Below are positions 1-8,624 of a stretch of DNA of 64,000 nucleotides, in pieces; position 1 is the stretch's first letter, and the number at the start of each line of letters is the position of its first letter. A program made the position numbers and the translations under genes. The stretch is taken from positions 1-64,000 of the forward strand of contig DOYU01000010.1 in the NCBI GenBank assembly GCA_003518365.1, read 5' to 3'. This DNA comes from Candidatus Magasanikiibacteriota bacterium. GTDB taxonomy: Bacteria > Patescibacteriota > Patescibacteriia > Magasanikbacterales > UBA922. Under the pieces are notes generated by a model. It did not search any database, was not told the origin of the DNA, and saw only the letters and a program-made list of their open reading frames with translations.

Positions 1-672
1 CTTCTTGGCGTAGGATGTGGACAACAAATACCGGTGAGTAATACAGATGCCGAAGTACCCGATCTATATGCAGGAAATCAAGAGGATGTTCCGCCAGTAT
101 CTGCTGGCATTGACACTCCTCCTCAATCTGACAACACTATGACAAATATAAACAGAACAATAAACGGTCAAGAAGACCTCGCTTCCGAATATTCACGTGC
201 CGTACTTCATACAAATCTTGGAAATATTACCGTGGAATTTTTTGGAGACAAATCTCCAAAGACTGTCAATAATTTTCTCAATCTGGCAAAAACAGGGGAA
301 TATGATGGCACAAAATTTCACCGCATTATTGCAGATTTTATGATTCAAGGCGGAGATTTGCTTTCAATAGATGATAGCAAATCTGCAATGTGGGGAACGG
401 GTGGACCGTCGTATCGATTTGAAGATGAGTTTAATGACGAACCTCTTGTTCGAGGAAGCCTTGCCATGGCAAATGCTGGTCCCAATACAAATGGATCACA
501 ATTTTTCATTGTCACTGCTCCAGAAACTCCTTGGCTTGATGGAAAACATACAAACTTTGGTCATGTCGTAGAAGGCATGAATGTGGTAGAAGCTATTGAA
601 GCATCTGCTACTGGACCACAAGACAGACCGTTGTCACCGATTGTGCTTGAATCTATTGTTCTTGAACAGTAA
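1..672 (+). CDS. Cyclophilin-type peptidyl-prolyl isomerase, probable lipoprotein (5' end cut by window edge)
   Basis: The protein isomerises X-Pro bonds during protein folding. The frame is open from base 1 and begins LLGVGCGQQ, which reads like the end of a lipoprotein signal with the lipidated Cys at bases 16-18, so the true start lies left of the window; GTG at 34 is the first in-window start but probably not the real one. A low-complexity linker of about 55 residues follows, then a complete cyclophilin domain with the motifs [33 protein letters not shown] and [12 protein letters not shown]. Arg, Phe, Gln and Trp active-site positions are all present. It therefore likely works outside the cytoplasmic membrane, anchored by lipid. 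The next ORF starts 3 bases after its stop, which suggests one transcript. Confidence 0.93.
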   Translation, partial: LLGVGCGQQIPVSNTDAEVPDLYAGNQEDVPPVSAGIDTPPQSDNTMTNINRTINGQEDLASEYSRAVLHTNLGNITVEFFGDKSPKTVNNFLNLAKTGEYDGTKFHRIIADFMIQGGDLLSIDDSKSAMWGTGGPSYRFEDEFNDEPLVRGSLAMANAGPNTNGSQFFIVTAPETPWLDGKHTNFGHVVEGMNVVEAIEASATGPQDRPLSPIVLESIVLEQ

Positions 673-675
673 TAT

Positions 676-1017
676 ATGTCTATGGGATCTTCTTCTGAAT
701 TTTCTTCCGTACCATCATATAATACACATGAAACAAGAGGAAAATCTTCAATCTCGGACGTGTTGTATTATGCATTGACAGAGAAAATACTTTCTTCAGA
801 AGAGGTAGCCGTTACAGTAAAAGAACGTTTGACTGAGGAGCAACGAGAAGAATTGAGGAATATGAGTGTCTCTGACATTGCGAGACTCTGGCAAACAAGT
901 GTGGAAGCAAAAAGTTTGAATTCACCTGGGCGAGAGGCTTCTCCTCAAAAATTTGTTCTTCTTTTTGAAAATTTATCCGGAGCATTACAAAGACTTTTAG
1001 TAGCTGAACGTAATTGA
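676..1017 (+). CDS. Hypothetical protein, 113 aa, between cyclophilin and atpC
   Basis: I do not recognise the family. The N-terminal 25 residues are Ser-rich and probably disordered; the rest is predicted helical, charged and without membrane segments or Cys. The ORF begins 3 bases after the cyclophilin stop and ends 16 bases before atpC, so the three genes are probably cotranscribed. The Leu- and Glu-rich pattern (YYALTEKILSSEEVAVTVKERL) would fit a small helical-bundle accessory protein, but no function can be assigned. An alternative start is the second Met, two codons downstream. Confidence 0.7.
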   Translation: MSMGSSSEFSSVPSYNTHETRGKSSISDVLYYALTEKILSSEEVAVTVKERLTEEQREELRNMSVSDIARLWQTSVEAKSLNSPGREASPQKFVLLFENLSGALQRLLVAERN

Positions 1018-1033
1018 TTTTTACACATATTGT

Positions 1034-1450
1034 ATGATTACCTTCAAAATTGTGACACCAAATGGTGTGACATACGAAGACGACATCGAAAAAGTGACGA
1101 TCCCTACAGGAGATGGTGAAATTACGGTACTTGAAAGTCATGCACCGTTGGTCTCAACACTTGCTCCAGGGGAAGTGTTGGTGCATAAAAATGGTCACGT
1201 CATCGCGCTCGCTATCTCTACTGGTATCTTGGAAATTCGTCCAAACTCAGAAGTGTACCTTTTGGCAGATACTTCTGAACGAGCAGAGCATATCGATATC
1301 GAACGAGCTGAGGCAGCGAAGGCACGCGCAGAAGAACTCTTGAAACGACAGGAAAATGATTTGGATATTGACTTTGCTCGTATCCAATCAATTATAGAAA
1401 GAGAGACGGCTCGCATCAGCGTAGGACGACGGTATCGGGATGTCCGCTAG
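1034..1450 (+). CDS. atpC: F1Fo ATP synthase epsilon subunit
   Basis: This is the epsilon subunit of F-type ATP synthase, a central-stalk protein that couples rotation and can inhibit ATP hydrolysis. Its 138 residues match the family length. The N-terminal beta-sandwich is recognisable (FKIVTPNGVTYEDDIEKVTIPTGDGEITVL, ESHAPLVSTLAPGEV), followed by the two-helix C-terminal domain (ERAEAAKARAEELLKRQ). Usually atpC directly follows atpD; here a cyclophilin and an unknown gene precede it, so the rest of the atp operon is upstream outside the window or elsewhere. No Shine-Dalgarno motif is seen before ATG 1034, which is usual for this genome. Confidence 0.95.
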   Translation: MITFKIVTPNGVTYEDDIEKVTIPTGDGEITVLESHAPLVSTLAPGEVLVHKNGHVIALAISTGILEIRPNSEVYLLADTSERAEHIDIERAEAAKARAEELLKRQENDLDIDFARIQSIIERETARISVGRRYRDVR

Positions 1451-1467
1451 TCATCCACAAGGGGATA

Positions 1468-1497
1468 TTGACTAGAAGGAGTGTTCCTTCGTATACT
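1468..1497 (+). promoter_or_regulatory. Promoter with inverted repeat in the spacer, before the Cys-rich small gene
   Basis: TTGACT (1468-1473) and TATACT (1492-1497) are separated by 18 bases. The spacer holds a perfect 6-bp inverted repeat GAAGGA-gtgt-TCCTTC (1475-1490). A palindrome placed exactly between -35 and -10 is the arrangement used by MerR-type activators, though their spacers are usually 19-20 bases. The hairpin could alternatively be a weak atpC terminator, but it has no T-run. Confidence 0.6.
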
Positions 1498-1531
1498 TGA
1501 ATAAACAAAAACAATTTAGCTTACATATTAT

Positions 1532-1681
1532 ATGACCGACGCAGTGTGTCCTACCTGTGAGTCAGTACTCTGTCTCACTTGTGGGGGATGTGATGTATGT
1601 GGCACATGTGAATGTGCACAGACGGATCTCCATGATGAGATCGACGATGAACTACTTGAAGACGAAGAAATGGGTTTTTAA
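1532..1681 (+). CDS. Small cysteine-rich protein, 49 aa, possible metal binder
   Basis: The ORF reads from ATG 1532 to TAA 1681 and is not a recognised family. Eight Cys lie in the first 28 residues (positions 6, 9, 14, 17, 20, 23, 26 and 28) as repeated CxxC pairs, followed by a very acidic tail (DEIDDELLEDEE). Such spacing could bind two Zn ions or Fe-S clusters, or act as a metallothionein-like scavenger. It has its own promoter with a spacer palindrome and a terminator that overlaps its stop codon, so it is an independent unit. The coding case rests on Cys periodicity and flanking signals, not on homology. Confidence 0.7.
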   Translation: MTDAVCPTCESVLCLTCGGCDVCGTCECAQTDLHDEIDDELLEDEEMGF

Positions 1682-1699
1682 ACTCCATTTCTTTTTTTT
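1666..1699 (+). terminator. Intrinsic terminator of the Cys-rich gene
   Basis: AGAAATGG (1666-1673) pairs with CCATTTCT (1685-1692), followed by eight T. The stem starts inside the last codons of the preceding gene, so the stop codon sits in the loop. Confidence 0.85.
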
Positions 1700-1786
1700 G
1701 ATTGATTATTGGTGTATAGCATTGTATTTTGCTATACTATTCTTATATAGAAATACTATCTTCTTTTTACTCACTAACTCATCTCT

Positions 1787-2725
1787 ATGTCAACACATGA
1801 CAATACAGGAGCAAAGGATTTTTTCCTTCATCTCCTGAGCAGTCTCACACTGTACCTTAGCGCAATTGCATTTCTTATGGTTGCGTTTCAGCTCATCAAT
1901 TACCTCTTTCCAGAGGTCAGCGCGGATATGTGGCGCTACGATTATTCCAGTGGTGTTCTTCGAACCGGTCTTTCCATGTTGATTATCACATTGCCTGTAT
2001 TTCTTGGTACGAGAATATTTCTTGGAAAGATGTATACCAAGGAGCCAGAGAGAAAGGCGTTCAAAATGCGAAAGTGGCTCATGTATCTTACCTTGTTTAT
2101 AGCAGCAATTATTGTGATTGTGACGCTCATCACTGTTGTGAATGCATTTCTCTCCGGTGAAATCACGAGTAGATTTATTTTGAAAGCATTGGCAACGGTT
2201 GCCGTGGCAGCGCTGGTATTTTCGTATTACTTGCTTGATGTAAAGGATTCCCTCACAGTACAGAAACGACGTATATATTTGTGGTCGACGAGCATTGTGA
2301 GTATTGCATTCGTCGTCCTTACGTTTTTCGTTGTCGGTTCTCCTACACAAGCGCGCTTGCAGCGGTTAGATAATGAGCGCGTGTCAGCACTCCAATCGAT
2401 TCAATATCAAATAGAGTCATATTATGCAACAAACAAAGAGCTCCCCGAATCGCTTGATGCCTTGAGTGCATTACCTGTTTACGATCGTGTCGAAAATAAT
2501 TTTATTGACCCGACTACAGAAGAACAATATGGGTATCGTGTAGGTGAGGGTGACAATTATATGCTCTGTGCGACTTTTGATACAAATACAGAAGATACCT
2601 CACGAACCGATGCAAACGACTTTTCAAGCCAAGACTGGCAACACCCAGCAGGCGAGTACTGCTTTGCAAAAAGCGCGCCCTCGTTAGGAAATGACTTTCC
2701 TCCTGAAAAAACCATGGTTCAGTAA
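1787..2725 (+). CDS. DUF5671-type membrane protein with C-terminal extracytoplasmic domain
   Basis: The 312-residue protein resembles DUF5671 proteins frequent in Patescibacteria. It has about five membrane segments (roughly residues 16-42, 60-80, 95-122, 128-148 and 166-184). A soluble tail follows, beginning SPTQARLQRLDNERVSALQSIQYQIESYYATNKELP, which looks like a pseudopilin-type helix and globular domain, with two Cys (LCATF, EYCF) that may form a disulfide. Function is unknown; envelope location is supported by the hydrophobic pattern. A -10-like TATACT at 1733-1738 precedes it and a terminator follows, so it is a single-gene unit. Confidence 0.85.
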   Translation: MSTHDNTGAKDFFLHLLSSLTLYLSAIAFLMVAFQLINYLFPEVSADMWRYDYSSGVLRTGLSMLIITLPVFLGTRIFLGKMYTKEPERKAFKMRKWLMYLTLFIAAIIVIVTLITVVNAFLSGEITSRFILKALATVAVAALVFSYYLLDVKDSLTVQKRRIYLWSTSIVSIAFVVLTFFVVGSPTQARLQRLDNERVSALQSIQYQIESYYATNKELPESLDALSALPVYDRVENNFIDPTTEEQYGYRVGEGDNYMLCATFDTNTEDTSRTDANDFSSQDWQHPAGEYCFAKSAPSLGNDFPPEKTMVQ

Positions 2726-2743
2726 AAAACCTCTATAAAAACG

Positions 2744-2778
2744 AAGACCCGACCGCATGATGCGCTGTCGGGTCTTTT
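2744..2778 (+). terminator. Intrinsic terminator
   Basis: AAGACCCGAC (2744-2753) pairs perfectly with GTCGGGTCTT (2767-2776), followed by a short T-run. The loop can form an inner GCAT/ATGC stem. Confidence 0.85.
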
Positions 2779-2985
2779 CGACTCGGGGGCGCTGCGGACG
2801 GGCTTTGAGCAGGTCTCGGGACCGGCTAAGTCTCCTTGATTGGTTGGGGCATTCCTTTTTCCTCCGTGGGATCGAAATGTAGTGGCAGTTTACTTTATAA
2901 AACAGTTTTTAGTCAATACTAGGCATTTGACCCATACATCAAGTTGAAATGTGTCGCCTGGAGTGATAAGCTGTACACCATACGC
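2779..2985. other. Intergenic region with unexplained GC-rich block
   Basis: Bases 2779-2880 are clearly richer in G and C than the surroundings and contain small inverted repeats such as GGTC-tcgg-GACC. No ORF, tRNA, SRP RNA or RNase P signature was recognised. It may be a structured RNA or a repeat remnant. The remainder (2890-2985) is ordinary AT-rich upstream sequence of the helicase. Confidence 0.4.
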
Positions 2986-2989
2986 ATCT

Positions 2990-5953
2990 ATGAAAAAAAC
3001 ACTGCATACTGCACAGCAAGACGCGGTAGACTATATCGATGGTCCGCTTTTGATTGTGGCAGGAGCAGGGACTGGAAAGACCACGGTGGTGACAGAAAAG
3101 ATTGCAAGGCTGATCGATGATGGGAAAGCGACTCCGGAAGAAATTCTCGCTCTTACGTTTACAGAAAAGGCAGCCGCAGAAATGCAAGATCGTGTTGATG
3201 ATCTGGTGTCACTCGGCTACACAGAAATGCAGATCAGCACATTTCATAGTTTTTGTCAGAAAATTCTCGAACAATACGGACTTGAAATTGGACTCCCAGA
3301 TCGGTTCAAACTTTTGACTGAAACAGATGCGTGGCTGCTCATGAAAAAACATTTGTACGATTTCAAGCTTGATTATTATAGACCACTTGGCAATCCTTCC
3401 CGCCATATCCATGCACTCCTCACACACTTCAGCAAATGCAAAGATGAATTAATCGCACCAGAAGATTATTTAGCATATGCAGAGAATGTCACACTTGACG
3501 GCGATACTACAGAGCAAGATGAAAAATCTCGATTGACCGAACTAGCAAACACATATCACGCCTACAATCAGCTTTTGCTCGACAATCAAGCTATGGATTT
3601 TGGGGATTTAATTTTTTATACAGTAACACTCTTACGAGAACGACCTCAGATAAAGAAAAAATTGCAGCAGCAATTCAAGTACGTCCTCATCGATGAATTT
3701 CAAGATGTGAATTATGCACAATATGAGCTTGTGCAGCTTTTGACAGATAGTCCGGATGTCCAACTCACTGTGGTGGGGGATGACGATCAGAGTATCTATG
3801 CATTTCGTGGTGCAAGTGTGAGCAATATCCTGCGTTTTAAAGATGATTATCATGATGCAAAAGAAGTCGTGCTCACAGAGAATTATCGTTCTGGTCAGGC
3901 AATTTTAGATAGCGCCTACACGCTTATTCAACACAACAACCCGGATAGACTTGAAGAAAAACTTGGTATTGAAAAAAAATTGCACGCAGCAAATGAGATT
4001 GACGCTGCAGTGACACATCTTCATGCCGCAACGCTTGATGACGAAGTTGCTTCTGTTGTTCAACAGATACAGCAAATACAACAAACAGATAAAGATGTCA
4101 CCTGGGACGATATCGCTATTTTGGTACGTGCGAATAACCACGCAACTGTATTTATGGAGGCGCTCACCCTGGCTGGAATTCCCTATGAATTTTTGAGTTC
4201 TAGTGGATTGTATCGACAGAATATTGTGATCGATGCGGTCAATGTGTTTAAAGTCATGGATTCGTATAAGGATTCTGCTGCCATCTATCGCGTGCTCCAG
4301 ATGCCATGCTTTGCATTTTCAGAGCGAGATATGCATGAGTTTTTGAGCTTTGCGAAGAAAAATTCACTGCCATATTACGAAGCGCTAAAACGGACTGATG
4401 AAATTATTCTTTCAAAAGAAGCAAAAGATACATGTAAAAAGATTGTCAAATTAATGACGTCCAGCATAAAGAAAGCAAGATTTGAAAAACCGACAACAGT
4501 ATTGCATCATTTTTTTGAAGAAAGTGGCTATTTTACGTATCTCACAAAGGAAGAAGAAAAAGGAAATAGAGATGTAATACGTTCTATCGCGCATCTCAAA
4601 CAATTTTTTGATTATATTCACGCGTACGAACTGACGGGTGGACATATTGATGTGAGAAGTTTTTTGGAATATTTTAACGACGTGCTCGAGAGTGGTGACA
4701 ATGGAAAAGTGTATCAACCCAGTGATACGCCAGACTCCGTCAATATCATGACCGTACACGCATCAAAAGGACTCGAATTCCAATACGTTTTTGTTGTAAA
4801 CTGTGTCGAAGAGAGGTTTCCAACACGACGCAAGGGCGGTGATATAGAATTGCCAGATGAACTCGTAAAAGAAGTGTTGCCAGAAGGGGATTATCATTAT
4901 CAGGAAGAACGCCGTCTTTTCTACGTTGCCATGACACGCGCAAAGAAGCAGCTCTTTCTCACCAGTGCCGACGATTATGGCGGATCAAGAAAAAAGAAAG
5001 TATCAAGGTTTGTCGCAGAAACAGGTGACACACTCGCAGCAGGACAATTTCCAATTTCTCCGACCGAGGCTGATCCCGCTTTGCGGGACAATTTCCAATC
5101 ATTCATGGCAGGAAAGGCAAACAAGAATGATGAACAACCTATTTTTGAAGGTCTATACAAACTCCCCAAAACATTCTCCTTTTCCCAAATCCGCGCATTC
5201 CAAGTCTGCCCGTATCAATACAAAATTTCGTATATTCTTAAAATCCCAATGAAAGGGTCGCATTATTTTAGTTTTGGAAATTCCATCCATCTGACCATGC
5301 AACGATTCTACGAGCGTGTGCAACAGCTCAATAGTGTCACGCAAGGATCATTATTTGATCTTGCGCCAGTTCCTGAGAAAAAAGAGGAAGGCATTGTTGT
5401 TCCTGCGCTCGATGAATTACTTACCATCTACGAAGGCGCGTGGATAGGGGATTGGTATCAGGATGAACGCCAGCGAACATGCTATCATGAAAAAGGGAAA
5501 GAACTTTTGAAAACGTTTTACAAAAAAAATGAAAATAATTGGACCATTCCCGTGGCGCTGGAAGGTGGGTTTCGAATCAAAGTTGGAAAGCATGTTATTA
5601 CTGGAAAGATAGACCGTGTTGATCAGCTTCCTGACGGAACGCTTGCAATCATAGATTATAAAACAGGCGCACCAAAAGAAAAACTCGATACAGATGATAA
5701 ACAACAACTCTTGCTCTACCAAAAAGCTGCAACAGAGCTGCCACAATATCGAAATATCGGTCCTACAAGTAATCTTGTCTATTACTATATTGCCGACGAT
5801 ATAGAGACATCGTTTCTGGGTACAGAAAAAGAACTTGCTTCATTTGAGGATAAGATCCTGAAAACGCTCGATGAAATGCATGACACTGATTTCCGAAAGA
5901 TTTCACGAGAAGATGGATGTGGACGCTGTGATGTATGTACGTCACTTATATGA
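2990..5953 (+). CDS. UvrD/PcrA-like ATP-dependent helicase with C-terminal Fe-S PD-(D/E)XK nuclease
   Basis: This is a superfamily 1 3'-5' DNA helicase of about 987 residues. Visible motifs: Walker A GAGTGKTT (about residues 25-32), DEFQDVN (motif II), GDDDQSIYAFRG (III), TVHASKGLEFQYV (V) and RRLFYVAMTRAKKQ (VI). After about residue 740 comes an AddB/Cas4-like nuclease: QVCPYQY, GKIDRVDQ, IIDYKTG and the terminal CGRCDVC. One early Cys plus CxxCxxC matches the four-Cys Fe-S cluster of such nucleases. It likely processes DNA ends in recombinational repair. ATG 2990 is preferred over the upstream GTG/ATG options because UvrD homology starts at KKTLHTAQQDAV. It overlaps the next gene by ATGA. 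Confidence 0.9.
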   Translation: MKKTLHTAQQDAVDYIDGPLLIVAGAGTGKTTVVTEKIARLIDDGKATPEEILALTFTEKAAAEMQDRVDDLVSLGYTEMQISTFHSFCQKILEQYGLEIGLPDRFKLLTETDAWLLMKKHLYDFKLDYYRPLGNPSRHIHALLTHFSKCKDELIAPEDYLAYAENVTLDGDTTEQDEKSRLTELANTYHAYNQLLLDNQAMDFGDLIFYTVTLLRERPQIKKKLQQQFKYVLIDEFQDVNYAQYELVQLLTDSPDVQLTVVGDDDQSIYAFRGASVSNILRFKDDYHDAKEVVLTENYRSGQAILDSAYTLIQHNNPDRLEEKLGIEKKLHAANEIDAAVTHLHAATLDDEVASVVQQIQQIQQTDKDVTWDDIAILVRANNHATVFMEALTLAGIPYEFLSSSGLYRQNIVIDAVNVFKVMDSYKDSAAIYRVLQMPCFAFSERDMHEFLSFAKKNSLPYYEALKRTDEIILSKEAKDTCKKIVKLMTSSIKKARFEKPTTVLHHFFEESGYFTYLTKEEEKGNRDVIRSIAHLKQFFDYIHAYELTGGHIDVRSFLEYFNDVLESGDNGKVYQPSDTPDSVNIMTVHASKGLEFQYVFVVNCVEERFPTRRKGGDIELPDELVKEVLPEGDYHYQEERRLFYVAMTRAKKQLFLTSADDYGGSRKKKVSRFVAETGDTLAAGQFPISPTEADPALRDNFQSFMAGKANKNDEQPIFEGLYKLPKTFSFSQIRAFQVCPYQYKISYILKIPMKGSHYFSFGNSIHLTMQRFYERVQQLNSVTQGSLFDLAPVPEKKEEGIVVPALDELLTIYEGAWIGDWYQDERQRTCYHEKGKELLKTFYKKNENNWTIPVALEGGFRIKVGKHVITGKIDRVDQLPDGTLAIIDYKTGAPKEKLDTDDKQQLLLYQKAATELPQYRNIGPTSNLVYYYIADDIETSFLGTEKELASFEDKILKTLDEMHDTDFRKISREDGCGRCDVCTSLI

Positions 5954-6465
5954 TCTATTGGATTGTCGTCATTCCAGCGTTTGGTGTCATTTTATTTATT
6001 GGGATATTTTCTTTTTGGAATCTGTATGCCATTGTACGCGGGGCTCCATTTGTTCCCTCGGCAGCAAAACGAGTTGCGGCAATGATATCAGTTGCGCAGC
6101 TCCAAAAAACAGATGTACTCCTAGATCTAGGTTCTGGAGATGGCAGGATTGTGAGACGAGTCGCGCCGCTCGTACTCGAAGCGCGTGGTATAGAAATCAA
6201 TCCCTCGCTTGTGCTCTGGTCCAGATTCATGAATGTGCTACTCCGAAAGAAAAAGATATACATTCACTGTGCAGATTTTTGGAACTACAATATTGCGGAT
6301 GTGGATGTCCTATTTGTCTATTGCATTGATAGCAAAATGAATCGACTCGAAGCAAAAATACAAAAAGAAATGAAGCCCGGATCTCGCGTGGTCTCAAACG
6401 GGTTCATATTCCCAGCTTGGACGCCTGCGAAGGAAGTGGATGGGGTGCGGTTATACCTGCTGTGA
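5950..6465 (+). CDS. Membrane-anchored class I SAM methyltransferase, FAM173/ATPSCKMT-like
   Basis: The 171-residue protein starts with one membrane helix (YWIVVIPAFGVILFIGIFSFW). A Rossmann methyltransferase domain follows: motif I DLGSGDGRIV, then ARGIEINPSLVLWSR, ADFWNYN and a C-terminal KPGSRVVSNGF-PAW segment. This pattern resembles the FAM173 family, whose mitochondrial member trimethylates a lysine on ATP synthase subunit c. A membrane protein lysine is therefore a possible target, but this is inference. ATG 5950 overlaps the helicase stop as ATGA, indicating translational coupling and favouring this start over the one 15 bases upstream. Confidence 0.8.
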   Translation: MIYWIVVIPAFGVILFIGIFSFWNLYAIVRGAPFVPSAAKRVAAMISVAQLQKTDVLLDLGSGDGRIVRRVAPLVLEARGIEINPSLVLWSRFMNVLLRKKKIYIHCADFWNYNIADVDVLFVYCIDSKMNRLEAKIQKEMKPGSRVVSNGFIFPAWTPAKEVDGVRLYLL

Positions 6466-6570
6466 CTTCTGATTTGAGTGTGCTATAGTATACGTAAAGA
6501 ATTCAAAATAACCAAGAATTGGACAAAGTATTAGAAATTAGGTGAATTAGTAATTTTGAATTTGGTATCT

Positions 6571-6870
6571 ATGTCGTTTACACCACTTGGAGATGCCCTC
6601 CATGATAAAATCAAGAATGACCCCGCACTTCAGAGTCAGATCGATTCTACGGAGGCTATTGAGATCGCAAATGAGGTTTTTATGGAATTATTTGGGGAAG
6701 AGCTCGCTCCGCATGCAAAACCACTTTTTTTGAAAAATCGTACTTTGACTGTGTCTTGTACCAGCTCTGCCATGGCAAATGAAATTCGGCTCAATCAGGC
6801 AAAAATTGTAGATACAGTAAATAAGAAAATGGGGAAGAATGAAGTCGATAGGATTCGGTATTTGGCCTGA
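6571..6870 (+). CDS. DUF721/DciA-like protein
   Basis: The 99-residue protein matches the DUF721 pattern: a helical N-terminus, then a small alpha/beta domain (LFLKNRTLTVSCTSSAMANEIRLNQAKIVDTVNKKMG-hydrophobic end). DciA, the best-known DUF721 protein, helps load the replicative helicase in bacteria without DnaC. ATG 6571 is preferred over TTG 6556 because conservation begins at FTPLGDALHDKI. Upstream (about 6526-6570) are degenerate AATTAG-type heptads. Confidence 0.65.
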   Translation: MSFTPLGDALHDKIKNDPALQSQIDSTEAIEIANEVFMELFGEELAPHAKPLFLKNRTLTVSCTSSAMANEIRLNQAKIVDTVNKKMGKNEVDRIRYLA

Positions 6871-6895
6871 TTGACAGTCACAACCTTCTCAATGC

Positions 6896-6921
6896 AAGCC
6901 CTTGCCGAAAAGGGTTTTTTT
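6896..6921 (+). terminator. Intrinsic terminator after the DciA-like gene
   Basis: AAGCCCTT (6896-6903) and AAGGGTT (6910-6916) form the stem around the loop gccgaa, followed by a run of seven T. Confidence 0.8.
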
Positions 6922-6938
6922 CGTTAGAATGGGTACAT

Positions 6939-7355
6939 ATGACTATTCGTCAATTTATCACAATCATGGTTTTTGGTACCCTCATGTGTTGGTCTGGGTG
7001 GGGCGTTGTGTTATGGAATATTGATCCTTACGAAGCTGGAGTACTCAGTTTTTTGTTTTTCTATATTACACTGTTTTTGGCATTAACCGGGACTATCTCA
7101 ACAGCTCTCTATACAGTGTATCACTTTTTTGGCGACGTGCAGGTTCCTGTATTCCGCTATGTCCAAAAAAGTATGGGCTATGGACTCATTGTATCTTCTC
7201 TTGTTGTATTTATTATCCTGGCTCAGATGTTTCGATTACTTAATGTATGGAGCATCTCATTGCTTGTCCTTATCGCTGCATTCTTTATCTCACTCAAGCT
7301 CTCGAGACGACGACCGTATATTCCAACATATGAACCAGAGACAAACAGATTCTAA
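6939..7355 (+). CDS. Small multi-pass membrane protein
   Basis: The 138-residue protein has four hydrophobic segments (about residues 8-27, 35-60, 80-98 and 102-119) and a short basic, Pro-containing cytoplasmic tail (SRRRPYIPTYEPE). No enzymatic motif is visible. Similar proteins without function occur in Patescibacteria. It is 18 bases upstream of proS and may be cotranscribed with it. The start ATG 6939 follows closely after the terminator at 6896-6921. Confidence 0.7.
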   Translation: MTIRQFITIMVFGTLMCWSGWGVVLWNIDPYEAGVLSFLFFYITLFLALTGTISTALYTVYHFFGDVQVPVFRYVQKSMGYGLIVSSLVVFIILAQMFRLLNVWSISLLVLIAAFFISLKLSRRRPYIPTYEPETNRF

Positions 7356-7373
7356 TAGCTGAACATAATTTTT

Positions 7374-8621
7374 ATGAGACAATCATCCCTGTTCACCAAA
7401 ACAAAGAAAGAAGTACCAAAAGATGAAGCCGCAAAAAATGCGCAGTTGCTTATAAAGGCTGGCTTTATTTATAAAGAAATGGCAGGCGTCTATGCATATC
7501 TGCCACTTGGGCTTCGTGTCCTCGAAAAGATAAAACAAATTGTGAGGGAGGAAATGAATGCCATTGGGGGGCAGGAATTCATCATGTCTGCGATTCAACG
7601 AAAAGAACTGTGGGAAAAAACTGACCGATGGAGCGATGACAATGTCGATGTGTGGTTTAAGTCTGCGTTAAAAAATGGTACTGAAATCGGATTTGGATGG
7701 TCACATGAAGAACCTATTACAGAGTTGATGAAACAATATCTGACCAGTTATCGTGATTTGCCTACGTATGTATATCAATTTCAGACAAAACTTCGTAATG
7801 AATTGAGAGCAAAAAGTGGTATCATGCGGGGAAGAGAATTTATCATGAAGGATATGTATTCATATTCCTTGAATCCTGAACAACATCAAAAATTTTATGA
7901 TGCTGTTATAGAAGCATATCTGAAAGTATTTTCCCGAGTTGGCCTTGGTGAAGATACATATGTAACATTTGCAACAGGTGGAGCATTCACACAATTTAGC
8001 CATGAATTTCAGACAATTACTGACGCGGGTGAGGATGTCATTTATGTGAATAGGGAAAAGCATATTGCCGTGAATGAAGAAGTCATGAGCGACAAAGTTC
8101 TCGAAGAACTTGGAGTTACAAAAGAAGAACTTGAAAAAGTAAAAACGGCGGAAGTAGGGAATATCTTTAATTTTGGTACAGTAAAATGTGAGCAACTTGG
8201 ATTGTCTATTGTCGATGCACAGGGGCAATCAGTCCCAGTCCATCTTGGCTCCTACGGAATTGGTATTACTCGACTTATGGGAGTCATCGTAGAACATTTT
8301 TCTGATGAAAAGGGTATCGTATGGCCAAAAGAAGTGGCACCATTTCAAGTCCATCTCGTATCACTCTGTAAGGAAGAAGCTGATGTCGCGAAAGCTGACG
8401 CACTATACAAGGAGTTGCAAGGCGCTGGTGTAGAAGTTCTCTACGATGATCGAGATGTTCGACCAGGTGAAAAATTTGCTGACAGCGATCTCATGGGAAT
8501 GCCACTGCGTATTGTGATCAGTCCGCGCTCACTCGAGAGTGGACAAGTGGAATTCAAATATCGTGCATCTGGAGAAGAAACAATGGTTGCTTTCGAACAA
8601 GTTGTATCAGAATTGAACTAA
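7374..8621 (+). CDS. proS: Prolyl-tRNA synthetase, short form lacking the editing insertion
   Basis: This class II synthetase charges tRNA-Pro. Its 415 residues contrast with about 570 in E. coli; the INS editing domain between motifs 2 and 3 is missing. Motif 2 (FQTKLRNELRAKSGIMRGREFIMKDMYSY) and motif 3 (GSYGIGITRLMGVIVE) are clear, and the C-terminal anticodon-binding domain is present (FQVHLVSLCKEEADVAKADALY onward). Editing of misacylated Ala-tRNA-Pro would need a separate protein or be absent. It is followed 3 bases later by mreB. Confidence 0.95.
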   Translation: MRQSSLFTKTKKEVPKDEAAKNAQLLIKAGFIYKEMAGVYAYLPLGLRVLEKIKQIVREEMNAIGGQEFIMSAIQRKELWEKTDRWSDDNVDVWFKSALKNGTEIGFGWSHEEPITELMKQYLTSYRDLPTYVYQFQTKLRNELRAKSGIMRGREFIMKDMYSYSLNPEQHQKFYDAVIEAYLKVFSRVGLGEDTYVTFATGGAFTQFSHEFQTITDAGEDVIYVNREKHIAVNEEVMSDKVLEELGVTKEELEKVKTAEVGNIFNFGTVKCEQLGLSIVDAQGQSVPVHLGSYGIGITRLMGVIVEHFSDEKGIVWPKEVAPFQVHLVSLCKEEADVAKADALYKELQGAGVEVLYDDRDVRPGEKFADSDLMGMPLRIVISPRSLESGQVEFKYRASGEETMVAFEQVVSELN

Positions 8622-8624
8622 GCT

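Noticed and set aside
2779..2880. SRP RNA or tmRNA in the GC-rich block
   Set aside because: The conserved SRP tetraloop region and tmRNA acceptor/T-arm were not found on either strand.
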